The notes under the pieces: model-generated
What the model saw: only the letters and a program-made list of their open reading frames with translations
Database searches by the model: none
Told to the model about the DNA's origin: nothing
Assembly: GCF_000425125.1 (NCBI RefSeq)
Contig: NZ_AULE01000031.1
Location: forward strand, 124,001-188,000
Direction of reading: 5' to 3'
Length of the DNA: 64,000 nt
Origin: Paenibacillus taiwanensis DSM 18679
GTDB lineage: Bacteria; Bacillota; Bacilli; Paenibacillales; Paenibacillaceae
In this document: in pieces, positions 31,826 through 40,675 of the stretch
Layout of the letters: every line of letters starts with the position of its first letter
How positions within the stretch are numbered: position 1 is the first letter of the stretch
Made by a program: the position numbers and the translations under genes

Positions 31826-33091
31826 TCATTCCACCTTATAATCTTCCTTCAGTTTGTAGCCGCGCATCATCATTACCATGTGGGATATAAAGGACGATGC
31901 AATAGCACCTCCTACCATATATAAGATGCCCGCCACAGGTGATATGAGCCAGCCGGAAGCCGCACCCCACAGAATACCAGGCACTATTCCGTTTATTTTC
32001 ACAAAATGAGAGGCTCCAATCTGAACTTGTTCCCTATCAAAGGCATACATCTTCCACACTTCACTGCCTATTAGCTCCCGCCAATAGGAATTCAGCCAGT
32101 ATCCCAAAATCGCACACAGCACTGGGAAAACGAGCATCAACAAGGATACCGCCTTTAACGTCACTATAAACAGTGCAATCATACCTACCCCAATAAGTTG
32201 GCCATAAAATAGGAGATGAACACTGCTCCGCCACATCGTCTTTACGGCGATAGCACCTATTCGCTCACCTGCGGTATTAAGCGGCCTCCAGTACCCTGAA
32301 TGAGGAAACAGCAGCGGCTTCTTGCCACGTTTCAGTCTAGGTTGTTTGCCAAGCGCTTGTTTTAACAGCAGACTTGTCAGCTTCATCTTAAAGGCTGTCT
32401 CTACATCTACATCTCTGTCGAATGTATATCGGACATGGATGCGCCATTTAGCCAACACATATGTACACAGGATGAGCAGCACGGCAATCACTGCACTTGC
32501 GAGCAAGTACGACAACGTGGAAATCATTATGTATCGAAAAGCTAGCAACATAGCCACATTCCATACCCAAATCCATACAACCTTCTTCCAGCCACTTATA
32601 CGTACAGTAATCTGATTACTTATGAGTGCATGCATACAGCCAACCAATCCTGTAAGGAGCACTAACATCACTACACTTGCGACTTCAAAATGATATCCAT
32701 AAAGAAGCCAAGGCAACAAAAGCAAGGTCACAGCACCTGTCAGCAGCGTCTGCCTCACGGCAAGCTCTAACAAGCCAAACCGAACAAATGTCTCATACCA
32801 GACGGGGTGCTGACGTAGAAACAAAATGTCCCCGCCTTCCGACCATGTTCGAACACGTGACATCAGAATGGGTACAAAAAACGGGTAAATCCATAACGTC
32901 TGAAATACTGCTTGTGACGGAATAACAACGGGTTCTGTCCACCAGCCATAATAAAATTTAAAGCCGAGCAGCAAAGCGGGTACAATTATATACAACATAA
33001 CTGTCCAATCCATCACGATACGCAGGGCTTTCCATTGATAGTTCAGATTCAAGCGCCAACGTCGAAACACCAGCGGCCACGGCCGCATCAT
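31826..33091 (-). CDS. ecsB: ABC transporter permease EcsB
   Basis: The 421-residue membrane protein has EcsB-like segments FRRWRLNLNYQWKALRIVMDW and an aligned helix pattern of about ten segments. It overlaps ecsA by four bases. EcsAB affects protein secretion, competence and intramembrane proteolysis by RasP in B. subtilis. No ecsC follows here. Confidence 0.88.
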   Translation of the reverse strand: MMRPWPLVFRRWRLNLNYQWKALRIVMDWTVMLYIIVPALLLGFKFYYGWWTEPVVIPSQAVFQTLWIYPFFVPILMSRVRTWSEGGDILFLRQHPVWYETFVRFGLLELAVRQTLLTGAVTLLLLPWLLYGYHFEVASVVMLVLLTGLVGCMHALISNQITVRISGWKKVVWIWVWNVAMLLAFRYIMISTLSYLLASAVIAVLLILCTYVLAKWRIHVRYTFDRDVDVETAFKMKLTSLLLKQALGKQPRLKRGKKPLLFPHSGYWRPLNTAGERIGAIAVKTMWRSSVHLLFYGQLIGVGMIALFIVTLKAVSLLMLVFPVLCAILGYWLNSYWRELIGSEVWKMYAFDREQVQIGASHFVKINGIVPGILWGAASGWLISPVAGILYMVGGAIASSFISHMVMMMRGYKLKEDYKVE

Positions 33092-33789
33092 GTTAATACC
33101 TCGAAGCAGTCCATCAACGTACCCGCCGGCAGGCTGCTCTGTTCTCTTATTTCTTCAAACGTCCCTTGTGCCACAATTCGACCTTGATGAATTAGAATAA
33201 ACCTATCGCATATTCGTTCAGCCGTATCAAGCACGTGGGTACTCATTAGCACCCCTGCTCCCCTTACCCGCTCCTCATAAAGCATGTCCAAAAATCGTTT
33301 GGTCGCTCGCGGGTCCAGACCTACAAAGGGCTCGTCAATAATGTAAAGTGAAGGCTGCAACATAAAGGCAATAATCAACATCAACTTCTGCTGCATGCCT
33401 TTGGAGAAGCTTGTCGGATAATGATGGACGACATCATTAAGCTGAAAGCGGGTAAGAAGCTCGTCTGCTCGAGCTTTAAATTGCTCCGCAGACATATTAT
33501 AGGCGGCGGCTGCTAACTCAAGATGCTCCCATAATGTCATCGTATCATACAGGATGGGCTGTTCTGGCACATAAGCATATTTGCCTTTCCCGTCTTGACC
33601 AAAGCTGACGCTGCCTTTAACATGCCTCATAGTACCTAGTATCGACTTAATGGCAGTGCTTTTCCCAGCCCCATTTGGCCCGATTATGCCTACCAATTCA
33701 CCAGGCTGCACGTCAAAGCTAATCTGATGGATCTTCATTTCCTGAGCATCGTACCCTGCTTGCTCCAAATTGACTTTAAGTATGCTCAT
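33088..33789 (-). CDS. ecsA: ABC transporter ATPase EcsA
   Basis: The ATPase has Walker A GIIGPNGAGKSTAIKSILG, the Ecs-like VPEQPILYDTMTLWEHLELA, signature SFSKGMQQKLMLIIAFML, Walker B LYIIDEPFVGLDP and H-loop MSTHVLD. The 233-residue length and the EcsB partner fix the assignment. Confidence 0.9.
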   Translation of the reverse strand: MSILKVNLEQAGYDAQEMKIHQISFDVQPGELVGIIGPNGAGKSTAIKSILGTMRHVKGSVSFGQDGKGKYAYVPEQPILYDTMTLWEHLELAAAAYNMSAEQFKARADELLTRFQLNDVVHHYPTSFSKGMQQKLMLIIAFMLQPSLYIIDEPFVGLDPRATKRFLDMLYEERVRGAGVLMSTHVLDTAERICDRFILIHQGRIVAQGTFEEIREQSSLPAGTLMDCFEVLT

Positions 33790-33852
33790 ACACGATCCTC
33801 CTCTATAACCATCCGTTTGTCCCCGTCACTATACTTCGCATAGAGGCAGACG

Positions 33853-34545
33853 TTAACGGTCAGCCAAATAATCGGGGACTGGATTAAGGGGGAAACGATC
33901 AAACGCTAGGGAGAATGTCTCTTGTCCCATGCCGCCGCCCCACTTTCTTATATAATAATCCTGATATAGAGGAAATGTCACCTCGTGTACATGCAACAAA
34001 TACACGTCTGATTTCACCGTAGAAGCTCCATCATTATGATGCTTAACCGGAAGCAACGTCTCAATCAGCTCATAGTGACAGAGACGCATCCTTCTGAACC
34101 AATCAATATCGGAGTAATACATCGGCAAGTTCTGATCCCAAGGACCGACGGATTGAATGGCTTTCATAGAAAATGCAGCCAAGGTGTCGAAATATGTGTT
34201 CGCTGCCCCCCACTTCGTCCCGTCCTCCATTAGACACGTTAGACGTTTTAGAAACAGTTCAGGTGTGCCGCTCTCCGCTTCAGCATCACTATGCATATAC
34301 ATCACAAAGTCGCAATTCTGTTCCTTGCCCCAGTAATGAAGCATATTTTGTGATTGGCTATGCGACAACGGGATCGGCGGCTCATATACGGTAACCCCTT
34401 TCGGGATAGCCACCGCGGACCGCAACTCCTTGTTCCAAGAATTATCAATCACAATTACATGAGGCCAATACGCTTGAACACTGTAAAGTGCCTTATACAA
34501 TAAATCCAAACGATTCACATAGAATATTCCCAGAACGTAATTCAA
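33853..34545 (-). CDS. Glycosyltransferase family 2-like protein
   Basis: The 230-residue protein has GT-A fold features: YVNRLDLLYKALYSVQAYWP, VIVIDNS, the metal-binding region VMYMHSDAEAESGTP and an acceptor-side MYYSDIDWFRRMRL. It starts at TTG with AGGGGG about ten bases upstream. There is no membrane segment. Donor and acceptor unknown. It sits between EcsAB and a quinone reductase, without other glycan genes. Confidence 0.8.
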   Translation of the reverse strand: MNYVLGIFYVNRLDLLYKALYSVQAYWPHVIVIDNSWNKELRSAVAIPKGVTVYEPPIPLSHSQSQNMLHYWGKEQNCDFVMYMHSDAEAESGTPELFLKRLTCLMEDGTKWGAANTYFDTLAAFSMKAIQSVGPWDQNLPMYYSDIDWFRRMRLCHYELIETLLPVKHHNDGASTVKSDVYLLHVHEVTFPLYQDYYIRKWGGGMGQETFSLAFDRFPLNPVPDYLADR

Positions 34546-34689
34546 TAGTACCGAGCCCCCTGCCGCAGCCGCTCAAGCGCGGTATTGATGTACCCTTACA
34601 TATAATTCATCAAGGGCACATAATGAGCAGACTTTTGCCTAGTGCACAAGCAAATATTATAATTCAAACCAACCAGACCCCTTCTAACA

Positions 34690-35676
34690 TCACGGAGTCA
34701 ATATAATCAGCTTGCCAATGTTGGCGTTTCTCTCCATCTGGGCATGCGCTTCATTAACTTCCTCTGCATCCCAGACAGAATCGATAATCGGCTGCAACTG
34801 CCCTGACTTAAATAAAGGCAGCGCCCATTCGACAAAATTAGCTGTTAATGCTGCCTTTCGGGACAGAGGGAGCCCTCTTAAGGTGCTTCCTATAACATGA
34901 ACCCGCTTCAGCATGACCGCCATAAGATCAAACGAGTCAATCTTGGCGCCGCCAAGCGCACCATACAACACGAAGCGACCATCATACGCCAAACTGTCCA
35001 CGTTATCTTGCCAGTAAGAGGCCCCTACGGGATCTAGGATAAGCTCTACTCCATGCCCATTTGTTTCTTGTTGAATGGTCTCTTTAAACGATTGATGACG
35101 GTAGTTTACAACGCAATCTGCGCCAAGTCTCCTCACTGCCTCCGCCTTCTCATCTGTACCGACAGTTGCATACACGTGAGCACCTGCGGCTTTCGCCAGT
35201 TGAACAGCTGCCGTACCTACACCGCTTGCTGCTGCATGCACAAGAATACGCTCTCCCGCCTGTAGTCCGCCTAACTTAAAAGCGTTCAAATAAGCCGTCA
35301 GAAAAACTTCAGGAATACCAGCAGCCTGCTCCAGCGACAATTGATCGGGTATGTGAATCGCCATCGTTTGTGGGATTACTACATATTGTGCATATCCGCC
35401 ACCTGAGAGAAGCGCTGCTACTCGTTCACCAACCTGCCAATTCACGACATTTGCTCCTACTTCCTCAATCGTGCCTGCCATTTCAAGGCCAAGAATGGGA
35501 GAAGCGCCTGGCGGTACTGGGTATTTGCCACGCTTCTGTAATAGATCTGCCCGATTGACGGCCGTTGCATAAATTCGGACTAACAATTCATCGGGACCAC
35601 ATGTTGGCTTTTCCCAATCCCCCCAGTATAAGTCATGATCACTTCCAACTAAACATGCCTTCATCCTATTTTGCAT
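34690..35676 (-). CDS. NAD(P)H:quinone oxidoreductase, PIG3/QOR type
   Basis: Zinc-free medium-chain reductase of 328 residues. It has ILGLEMAGTIEEVG, nucleotide-binding AAASGVGTAAVQLAKAAGA and GHGVELILDPVGASYW. The ATG at 35676 is preferred because AAGGAGG lies nine bases upstream; an earlier start is possible. It is divergent from a MarR gene, a pairing common in quinone or electrophile stress responses. Confidence 0.92.
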   Translation of the reverse strand: MQNRMKACLVGSDHDLYWGDWEKPTCGPDELLVRIYATAVNRADLLQKRGKYPVPPGASPILGLEMAGTIEEVGANVVNWQVGERVAALLSGGGYAQYVVIPQTMAIHIPDQLSLEQAAGIPEVFLTAYLNAFKLGGLQAGERILVHAAASGVGTAAVQLAKAAGAHVYATVGTDEKAEAVRRLGADCVVNYRHQSFKETIQQETNGHGVELILDPVGASYWQDNVDSLAYDGRFVLYGALGGAKIDSFDLMAVMLKRVHVIGSTLRGLPLSRKAALTANFVEWALPLFKSGQLQPIIDSVWDAEEVNEAHAQMERNANIGKLIILTP

Positions 35677-35770
35677 CCTCATAATCCTCCTTAAATGTGA
35701 GATTTCGCATTCATAATCTGACCAAAAATCAAACAAATTAAAAAAGTTTAAATTTATTGTGTTCAATCTT

Positions 35771-35782
35771 TCACAAATGTGA
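35771..35782. promoter_or_regulatory. TCACA-aa-TGTGA palindrome, candidate MarR operator
   Basis: This is a perfect 5-bp inverted repeat with a 2-bp centre in the divergent gap between the quinone reductase and the MarR gene. A weaker repeat, ATTTC...GAAAT, lies at 35806-35825. Assignment is tentative. Confidence 0.35.
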
Positions 35783-35854
35783 TTAATGTTACGTTACAAA
35801 ATTTAATTTCGTACTATCATGAAATCGTAACCATTCGAGTAAGGTGGGATTACT

Positions 35855-36331
35855 ATGCATGAGCGTATTGACCGAGAAACCGAAGCATCTTTACATTTGT
35901 TCCGTGTATTTTCCAAAGCATTTAAAAGTGTGTCTGATCATTCCGCAGCCGGTTGCAAACATGAAGGTTTTAACCCAACTGATTTCGCCGTACTTGAAAT
36001 GCTCTATCATAAAGGCCCGCAACCCATTCAACAGATTGGCTCCAAGCTGTTATTGCAAAGCGGCAATGTAACTTATGTCATCGATAAGCTAGAGCGAAAT
36101 GGGTATCTGGAGCGTCACCCGAGCGCCAAAGATCGCCGTGTTATCTTCGCGGAATTGACAGCAGATGGTCGTAACATGATGGAGCGTATTTTCCCACGTC
36201 AGGCAGTCATGCTTCGTCGAGCACTAAGCGGCCTTACGCTGGATGAGAAGCAGCAGGCGATTGCCTTATTAAAGAAACTGGGGCTGCAAGCTGAACGACT
36301 TGGATGCACCAACAACAAATCGGGATCTTAA
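35855..36331 (+). CDS. MarR family transcriptional regulator
   Basis: The 158-residue protein has the MarR core: LEMLYHKGPQPIQQIGSKLL, SGNVTYVIDKLERNGYLER and the wing SAKDRRVIFAELTADG. A Cys (AAGCKHEGF) near residue 30 could serve redox or electrophile sensing, as in the quinone-responsive MhqR/OhrR group. It is divergent from the quinone reductase gene, its probable target. Confidence 0.92.
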   Translation: MHERIDRETEASLHLFRVFSKAFKSVSDHSAAGCKHEGFNPTDFAVLEMLYHKGPQPIQQIGSKLLLQSGNVTYVIDKLERNGYLERHPSAKDRRVIFAELTADGRNMMERIFPRQAVMLRRALSGLTLDEKQQAIALLKKLGLQAERLGCTNNKSGS

Positions 36332-36342
36332 TCTCAACAGCG

Positions 36343-36369
36343 AGAGCCGGTAGTTATACCGGCTCTTTA
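36343..36369 (+). terminator. Terminator after the MarR gene
   Basis: AGAGCCGGT and ACCGGCTCT form a 9-bp perfect stem with loop AGTTAT, followed by TTTA. Confidence 0.75.
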
Positions 36370-36455
36370 GGCTGTAACGTTATTGCAGTCTACTTAAACA
36401 GAAGTTTATCCTATACCGACGATGGTACGAATTTACATCGTTCGCGTTAACGCGC

Positions 36456-37772
36456 TTATCGTCGTTTATTTAGACGTGCCAACAAGATCCGTCTGGATTC
36501 TTCTAGCTTTACATTAATCTCATCGTTTATCGTCTTTAAAGCTGTTGCAGGGTACATATTAAATTCAATCGCTTTTAGCTTAGCCACACGGAACCACTCA
36601 TTAGCCACCACATCAAGTGGTGTCGGCTTGTATTCTCTCATCTTCATAGCCAGATCCATGTACAGCTCGTTTGAATACTGGCCCCCGAGGAAATTACTGC
36701 TGTATTTCCGATCTAATACAGTCTTCCTAGAAGGCAAATGCGCGGCTACCGTAGCGTTACCATCCATCCCCATAAACATAGAGTACATAAATTTCCACGC
36801 GAGCGGCTTATTTTTGGATTGTTCTGATAACATCAAAGATGTAGATCCAGAATATCCATAAAGATTAAAGGGCAAACGTGTTACACGCCATAGTCCAGTT
36901 GTCTTAGGGGCCCACTGTTCTAATTGCAGTTCTCCCCATGTGCCAAGGTATACCATCGCCAGCTTGCCTGATTGTAAGGCTTGCTCTCCTAGCTCTGTCC
37001 ATAATCCGATATTAGCATCAAGCCCTCTGCGGTTAACCTCTTGGGACAACTCAAGCCCCTGTCGAATAACTTCATTATTGCGGTTAAATCTCATACTACT
37101 ATCAAATTGAGGTACTGTTGTCTCGTACAATTCCATAGGGTCCGCATCCCACTGCGTAATGAAGATTCCTTCTTTACGCAGCTTAATGGCCATATTCAGC
37201 CACCGCTCAGGGTCCTCCATATAACGCCCCAACGCCTCTGGCTCTGAGGGAAAGCCGTACTTCTCCAAAATATCTTTTCGATAGAACGTGACCCTGGGTG
37301 AAGAGGCAACGGGCAAAGCAATCAGTCTGGTCCCGTCATAAGATAACGTCGCATCCCACAGTGCTGGAGCAACGGTAGCCTTTAGCAAATCTGCTCTGAA
37401 CGGTTCCTCCAACAAATTTACGATGCCTTCAATAGCATTAAATTCACCCAGAAACGTATTCTCCACTTCCATGACATCAGGTGCTTTCCCCTTGACCATA
37501 GCATCTAAATACGTTTGCGCATGATCATTGTAGGTAAAACGTTTGACATTAATCTTAACACCCTTGTTCTCTTGTTCAAACTTACTCGCAAAATCGGCAC
37601 AACTATCACCATAACACCATACCGTCAGTTCTTGTGGAGGCTGAACATCTGATGCACTGACATTCTCTACAGGCAGCGTCGAAATCTTCTCTGTTCTGCA
37701 TCCTGTTAGGAGCAAAACCAGTATAAAGAAGCTTATCCAACCATACCCTCGTAACAACCTTGCATGAGTCAT
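36456..37772 (-). CDS. Extracellular solute-binding lipoprotein (sugar-type family 1), orphan
   Basis: The 438-residue protein has a lipoprotein signal with lipobox LLTGC near residue 25 and the MalE-type fold (FEQENKGVKINVKRFTYND, MVKGKAPDVMEVENTFLGEF, ALPVASSPRVTFYRKDILEKYG). It has no adjacent permease or ATPase genes. It starts six bases after the stop of the GGDEF-EAL gene, so the two are co-transcribed. This suggests it delivers a ligand signal to the membrane-bound c-di-GMP protein, or uses a distant permease; both are inference. Confidence 0.88.
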   Translation of the reverse strand: MTHARLLRGYGWISFFILVLLLTGCRTEKISTLPVENVSASDVQPPQELTVWCYGDSCADFASKFEQENKGVKINVKRFTYNDHAQTYLDAMVKGKAPDVMEVENTFLGEFNAIEGIVNLLEEPFRADLLKATVAPALWDATLSYDGTRLIALPVASSPRVTFYRKDILEKYGFPSEPEALGRYMEDPERWLNMAIKLRKEGIFITQWDADPMELYETTVPQFDSSMRFNRNNEVIRQGLELSQEVNRRGLDANIGLWTELGEQALQSGKLAMVYLGTWGELQLEQWAPKTTGLWRVTRLPFNLYGYSGSTSLMLSEQSKNKPLAWKFMYSMFMGMDGNATVAAHLPSRKTVLDRKYSSNFLGGQYSNELYMDLAMKMREYKPTPLDVVANEWFRVAKLKAIEFNMYPATALKTINDEINVKLEESRRILLARLNKRR

Positions 37773-37778
37773 ACCGTT

Positions 37779-40523
37779 TCAACCCCCAAGTTGCGCCGCT
37801 CCGAGTATCCTTTCCACAACCGAAAACTCATGAAACCGAGCGGCAAATTCATCCGCTGCAAGCGGTGGACTGATGAGATATCCTTGATATTGCATACAAT
37901 GAAGCGACTTCAAATGGATCAGTTCCTCAATTGTCTCTACACCCTCGGCCATCACTTTCAGATTCATGCTTTGCCCCATCTGAATAACCGCTTGTACAAT
38001 CGAGGCATTCGCTTGATCATGCTGCAAGTGACGAACAAATGACCTGTCCATCTTAAGGACATGTATAGGCAACGTTTTTAAGCGGCTTAATGAGGAATAA
38101 CCTGTGCCAAAATCGTCTACCGCAATCCGGATGCCACGTTTCTTCAGTTGTCGGAGTACATAATTAGCTTGTTCCACATGCTTGTGCACGTAACCTTCCG
38201 TTATTTCTAAAATCAGATGATGCGGATTAAAACTGGTTTCTCTTAAAATTCGGTCCACCATTGCTACAAAGTCGTGATTCAAAAACTGCCGGAGCGACAC
38301 GTTTACGGATAGACCAAACAACGGCATGTTCCCTGTCTCCATCCAAGCGTTATGCTGAATGCAAGCTGTGCGCAGCACCCACTCCCCTACAGGAATAATG
38401 ATTCCTGTTTCCTCCGCTAACGGAATAAATTGAGCAGGTGAGATGTAGCCTCGCTCTGGATGATTCCACCGTATAAGTGCTTCTACCGCTGTCACTTCTC
38501 CGTCAGCACTTACAATGGGCTGATAATGGAGCAGCAACTCATCTCTCTCCATCGCTTTGCGTAACTCGCTTTCCAGCATGGATCGCTCTGGAAGCTGTTC
38601 GGGATGGAGTTGATCATAGAACATGTAAGTCTGACCGCCTCGATCTTTGGCTGCGTACATCGCTGTATCCGCATGTTTCAGCAACGTCGTAAACTCTTGT
38701 CCATCTTGAGGATAGACTGCTATTCCGATTGCTGGCGAGACATACAGCTCATGTTCCAACACAAAGAAGCTGTCGCTAAAGTGCGACAAAATACGCTGTG
38801 CAACCGTCTTTGCGTCTTGCCTTGTGCTATCCTCCAGTACGATCACGAACTCATCGCCGCCCAAACGAGCACACATGTGCGAACCGCTTAGCTTGGACAT
38901 ACAACCGCTTAATCGCTGAGCGACTCTTACGAGCAGCGCATCTCCCACATTATGACCAAGCGAATCATTAATGTGCTTAAAGCGATCCAGATCGATAAAC
39001 AACAGCACAATTTGCGAAGATTTAATTTCGGCTGCCTTAATGGCCTTCTCTAAATTAATAGAGAAGTAGTGGCGATTGGGCAACTGGGTGAGTGTGTCAT
39101 AGTAAGCAAGCTGTTGCAGTCGTTCCTCTGACTTTTCCAACATATTGGTCTGATCAAGCAGTTTCTCATTCATACGATGCATCTCGCGAAACATCTCGAT
39201 CAATCGTTCGGACATCATCTTGAAGTTATGCACAAGCGACCTCACTTCACCAATGTTGCTGTCAGGCCACGGAACCGACTGCTGCGTAAGCAGCTTCGTT
39301 GGCATGCCTGTCGTTATTTCTTTCAAATTGCCTAAAGAACGTGTGATATAACGGGTAACCATCAAGGCAATACCGCCTGCTAACGCACATAACAAAAACA
39401 ACGTCAAAAACTTCTTCAGATACATCTCAATCGTACCCTGCAAATAGTACGAGATCGGAATAAACGTCATTACACGATGGGCCGGATGATTGCTGATCGT
39501 CTTCTCCAGCACATAATAGCCATCATTCCAGCGCCTAGTGTCATAATCATATTGGTGTTCGGGCGGCAGCCATCGATAGAACATTTTATCCACGTTAGGA
39601 TTGGCTGTACTTTGAGATACTTTGTCACTTAGCAGGACTAAAGCTACCTCATCAATTTCTCCTTGTGGTCTATACGTGTTCATAGAGTCGAACCAGCGTG
39701 GATCCGTTGAGCCGACAATACGGTTTTGTTCATCGTATACGGCCATCTTCAACAGGCTGTGAAGCGAGTAGCTATTCAGCTTCTCCTCTACTTTTCCAGT
39801 CTCAATAATGGAGCGTAAATACAAACCTTGCTGTTCTTTTGGGCTCATATTTTGCAGCCAGTCCGTCATAAGGCGCGATTGCGTTTCTACCAGACTAAGC
39901 GAATCCGTCTCAATCTCTTTACGCATTTGTTGGCTATCCAGCACCATATTGATCATAAACGGGATAAATACGGCTGCAACACAGAGGTGGGTAAGTAATT
40001 GACTTAAGGATACGGTCTTCTTCTCCGAGTTAGGAATGATCCTCGACCACGGAAAATACGTAATGATGATATCTGCAATAAAGGCGTTAAGCAGGCCATT
40101 CATCGCGAACATAAAATATTGCAGCAGTGCTTCGGAGCTATAAATATCAGTCTGCAGGTAAAAAAATAATGTGGCGAACGGTGCGCCGATCACAAACCAA
40201 AACACGCCGTCCCAAAGAAGCAAGTGAGCTTTTCTACGTTCGTACAAGTATCCGACCATAATCAACTCAAGACCAATCAGCAGCAACGTAATCGAACCGT
40301 GCCCGAAGAAGTAAAGCCCTAAGCTGACTACTAGCGCCGAGCTCGCAGCCCAATAAGAGCCAAACAATACAAGAATGACGAGCAAAAAGGCACTGCAAAT
40401 CATAAATTCCGCGCCATATGAATACTGTATGCCGTATTGCGTGGATATGGCCGCCAGAATGATGAGCAGCGCGCAGACGACACTCGCACGAAGCGAATGA
40501 TAAGGCATGAGAGTACGCGGCAT
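37779..40523 (-). CDS. Membrane GGDEF-EAL cyclic-di-GMP turnover protein
   Basis: The 914-residue protein has about six N-terminal membrane helices, then a further helix near 190, an external domain (about 205-370), a helix near 375-395 and a HAMP-like segment. The GGDEF domain has ARLGGDEFVIVLE intact and DTLTQLPNRHYF; no RxxD inhibitory site is seen. The EAL domain has EALIRW (for EALLRW), EITEGYV, VDDFGTGYSSLSRL, LKMDRSF, AEGVET and QGYLIS, so metal and catalytic residues look present. Both activities are possible. Start ATG has AAAGGAG. Confidence 0.93.
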   Translation of the reverse strand: MPRTLMPYHSLRASVVCALLIILAAISTQYGIQYSYGAEFMICSAFLLVILVLFGSYWAASSALVVSLGLYFFGHGSITLLLIGLELIMVGYLYERRKAHLLLWDGVFWFVIGAPFATLFFYLQTDIYSSEALLQYFMFAMNGLLNAFIADIIITYFPWSRIIPNSEKKTVSLSQLLTHLCVAAVFIPFMINMVLDSQQMRKEIETDSLSLVETQSRLMTDWLQNMSPKEQQGLYLRSIIETGKVEEKLNSYSLHSLLKMAVYDEQNRIVGSTDPRWFDSMNTYRPQGEIDEVALVLLSDKVSQSTANPNVDKMFYRWLPPEHQYDYDTRRWNDGYYVLEKTISNHPAHRVMTFIPISYYLQGTIEMYLKKFLTLFLLCALAGGIALMVTRYITRSLGNLKEITTGMPTKLLTQQSVPWPDSNIGEVRSLVHNFKMMSERLIEMFREMHRMNEKLLDQTNMLEKSEERLQQLAYYDTLTQLPNRHYFSINLEKAIKAAEIKSSQIVLLFIDLDRFKHINDSLGHNVGDALLVRVAQRLSGCMSKLSGSHMCARLGGDEFVIVLEDSTRQDAKTVAQRILSHFSDSFFVLEHELYVSPAIGIAVYPQDGQEFTTLLKHADTAMYAAKDRGGQTYMFYDQLHPEQLPERSMLESELRKAMERDELLLHYQPIVSADGEVTAVEALIRWNHPERGYISPAQFIPLAEETGIIIPVGEWVLRTACIQHNAWMETGNMPLFGLSVNVSLRQFLNHDFVAMVDRILRETSFNPHHLILEITEGYVHKHVEQANYVLRQLKKRGIRIAVDDFGTGYSSLSRLKTLPIHVLKMDRSFVRHLQHDQANASIVQAVIQMGQSMNLKVMAEGVETIEELIHLKSLHCMQYQGYLISPPLAADEFAARFHEFSVVERILGAAQLGG

Positions 40524-40639
40524 AACGGTGATGCTCCTTTACATATCAAACGCATTCCATCTATACTCCATCTGTGTATAGAAGTTCCCTGTACAATGAT
40601 TTCGACATCAAGGTTACTTTTTCCTACTCCACAATCAGA

Positions 40640-40667
40640 AAAAAACCGACAACCGATAGTTGTCGGT
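40640..40667 (-). terminator. Terminator after the DHA2 exporter gene
   Basis: ACCGACAAC and GTTGTCGGT form a perfect 9-bp stem with loop CGATA; TTTTTTTC follows on the minus strand. Confidence 0.92.
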
Positions 40668-40675
40668 AAATGTCT

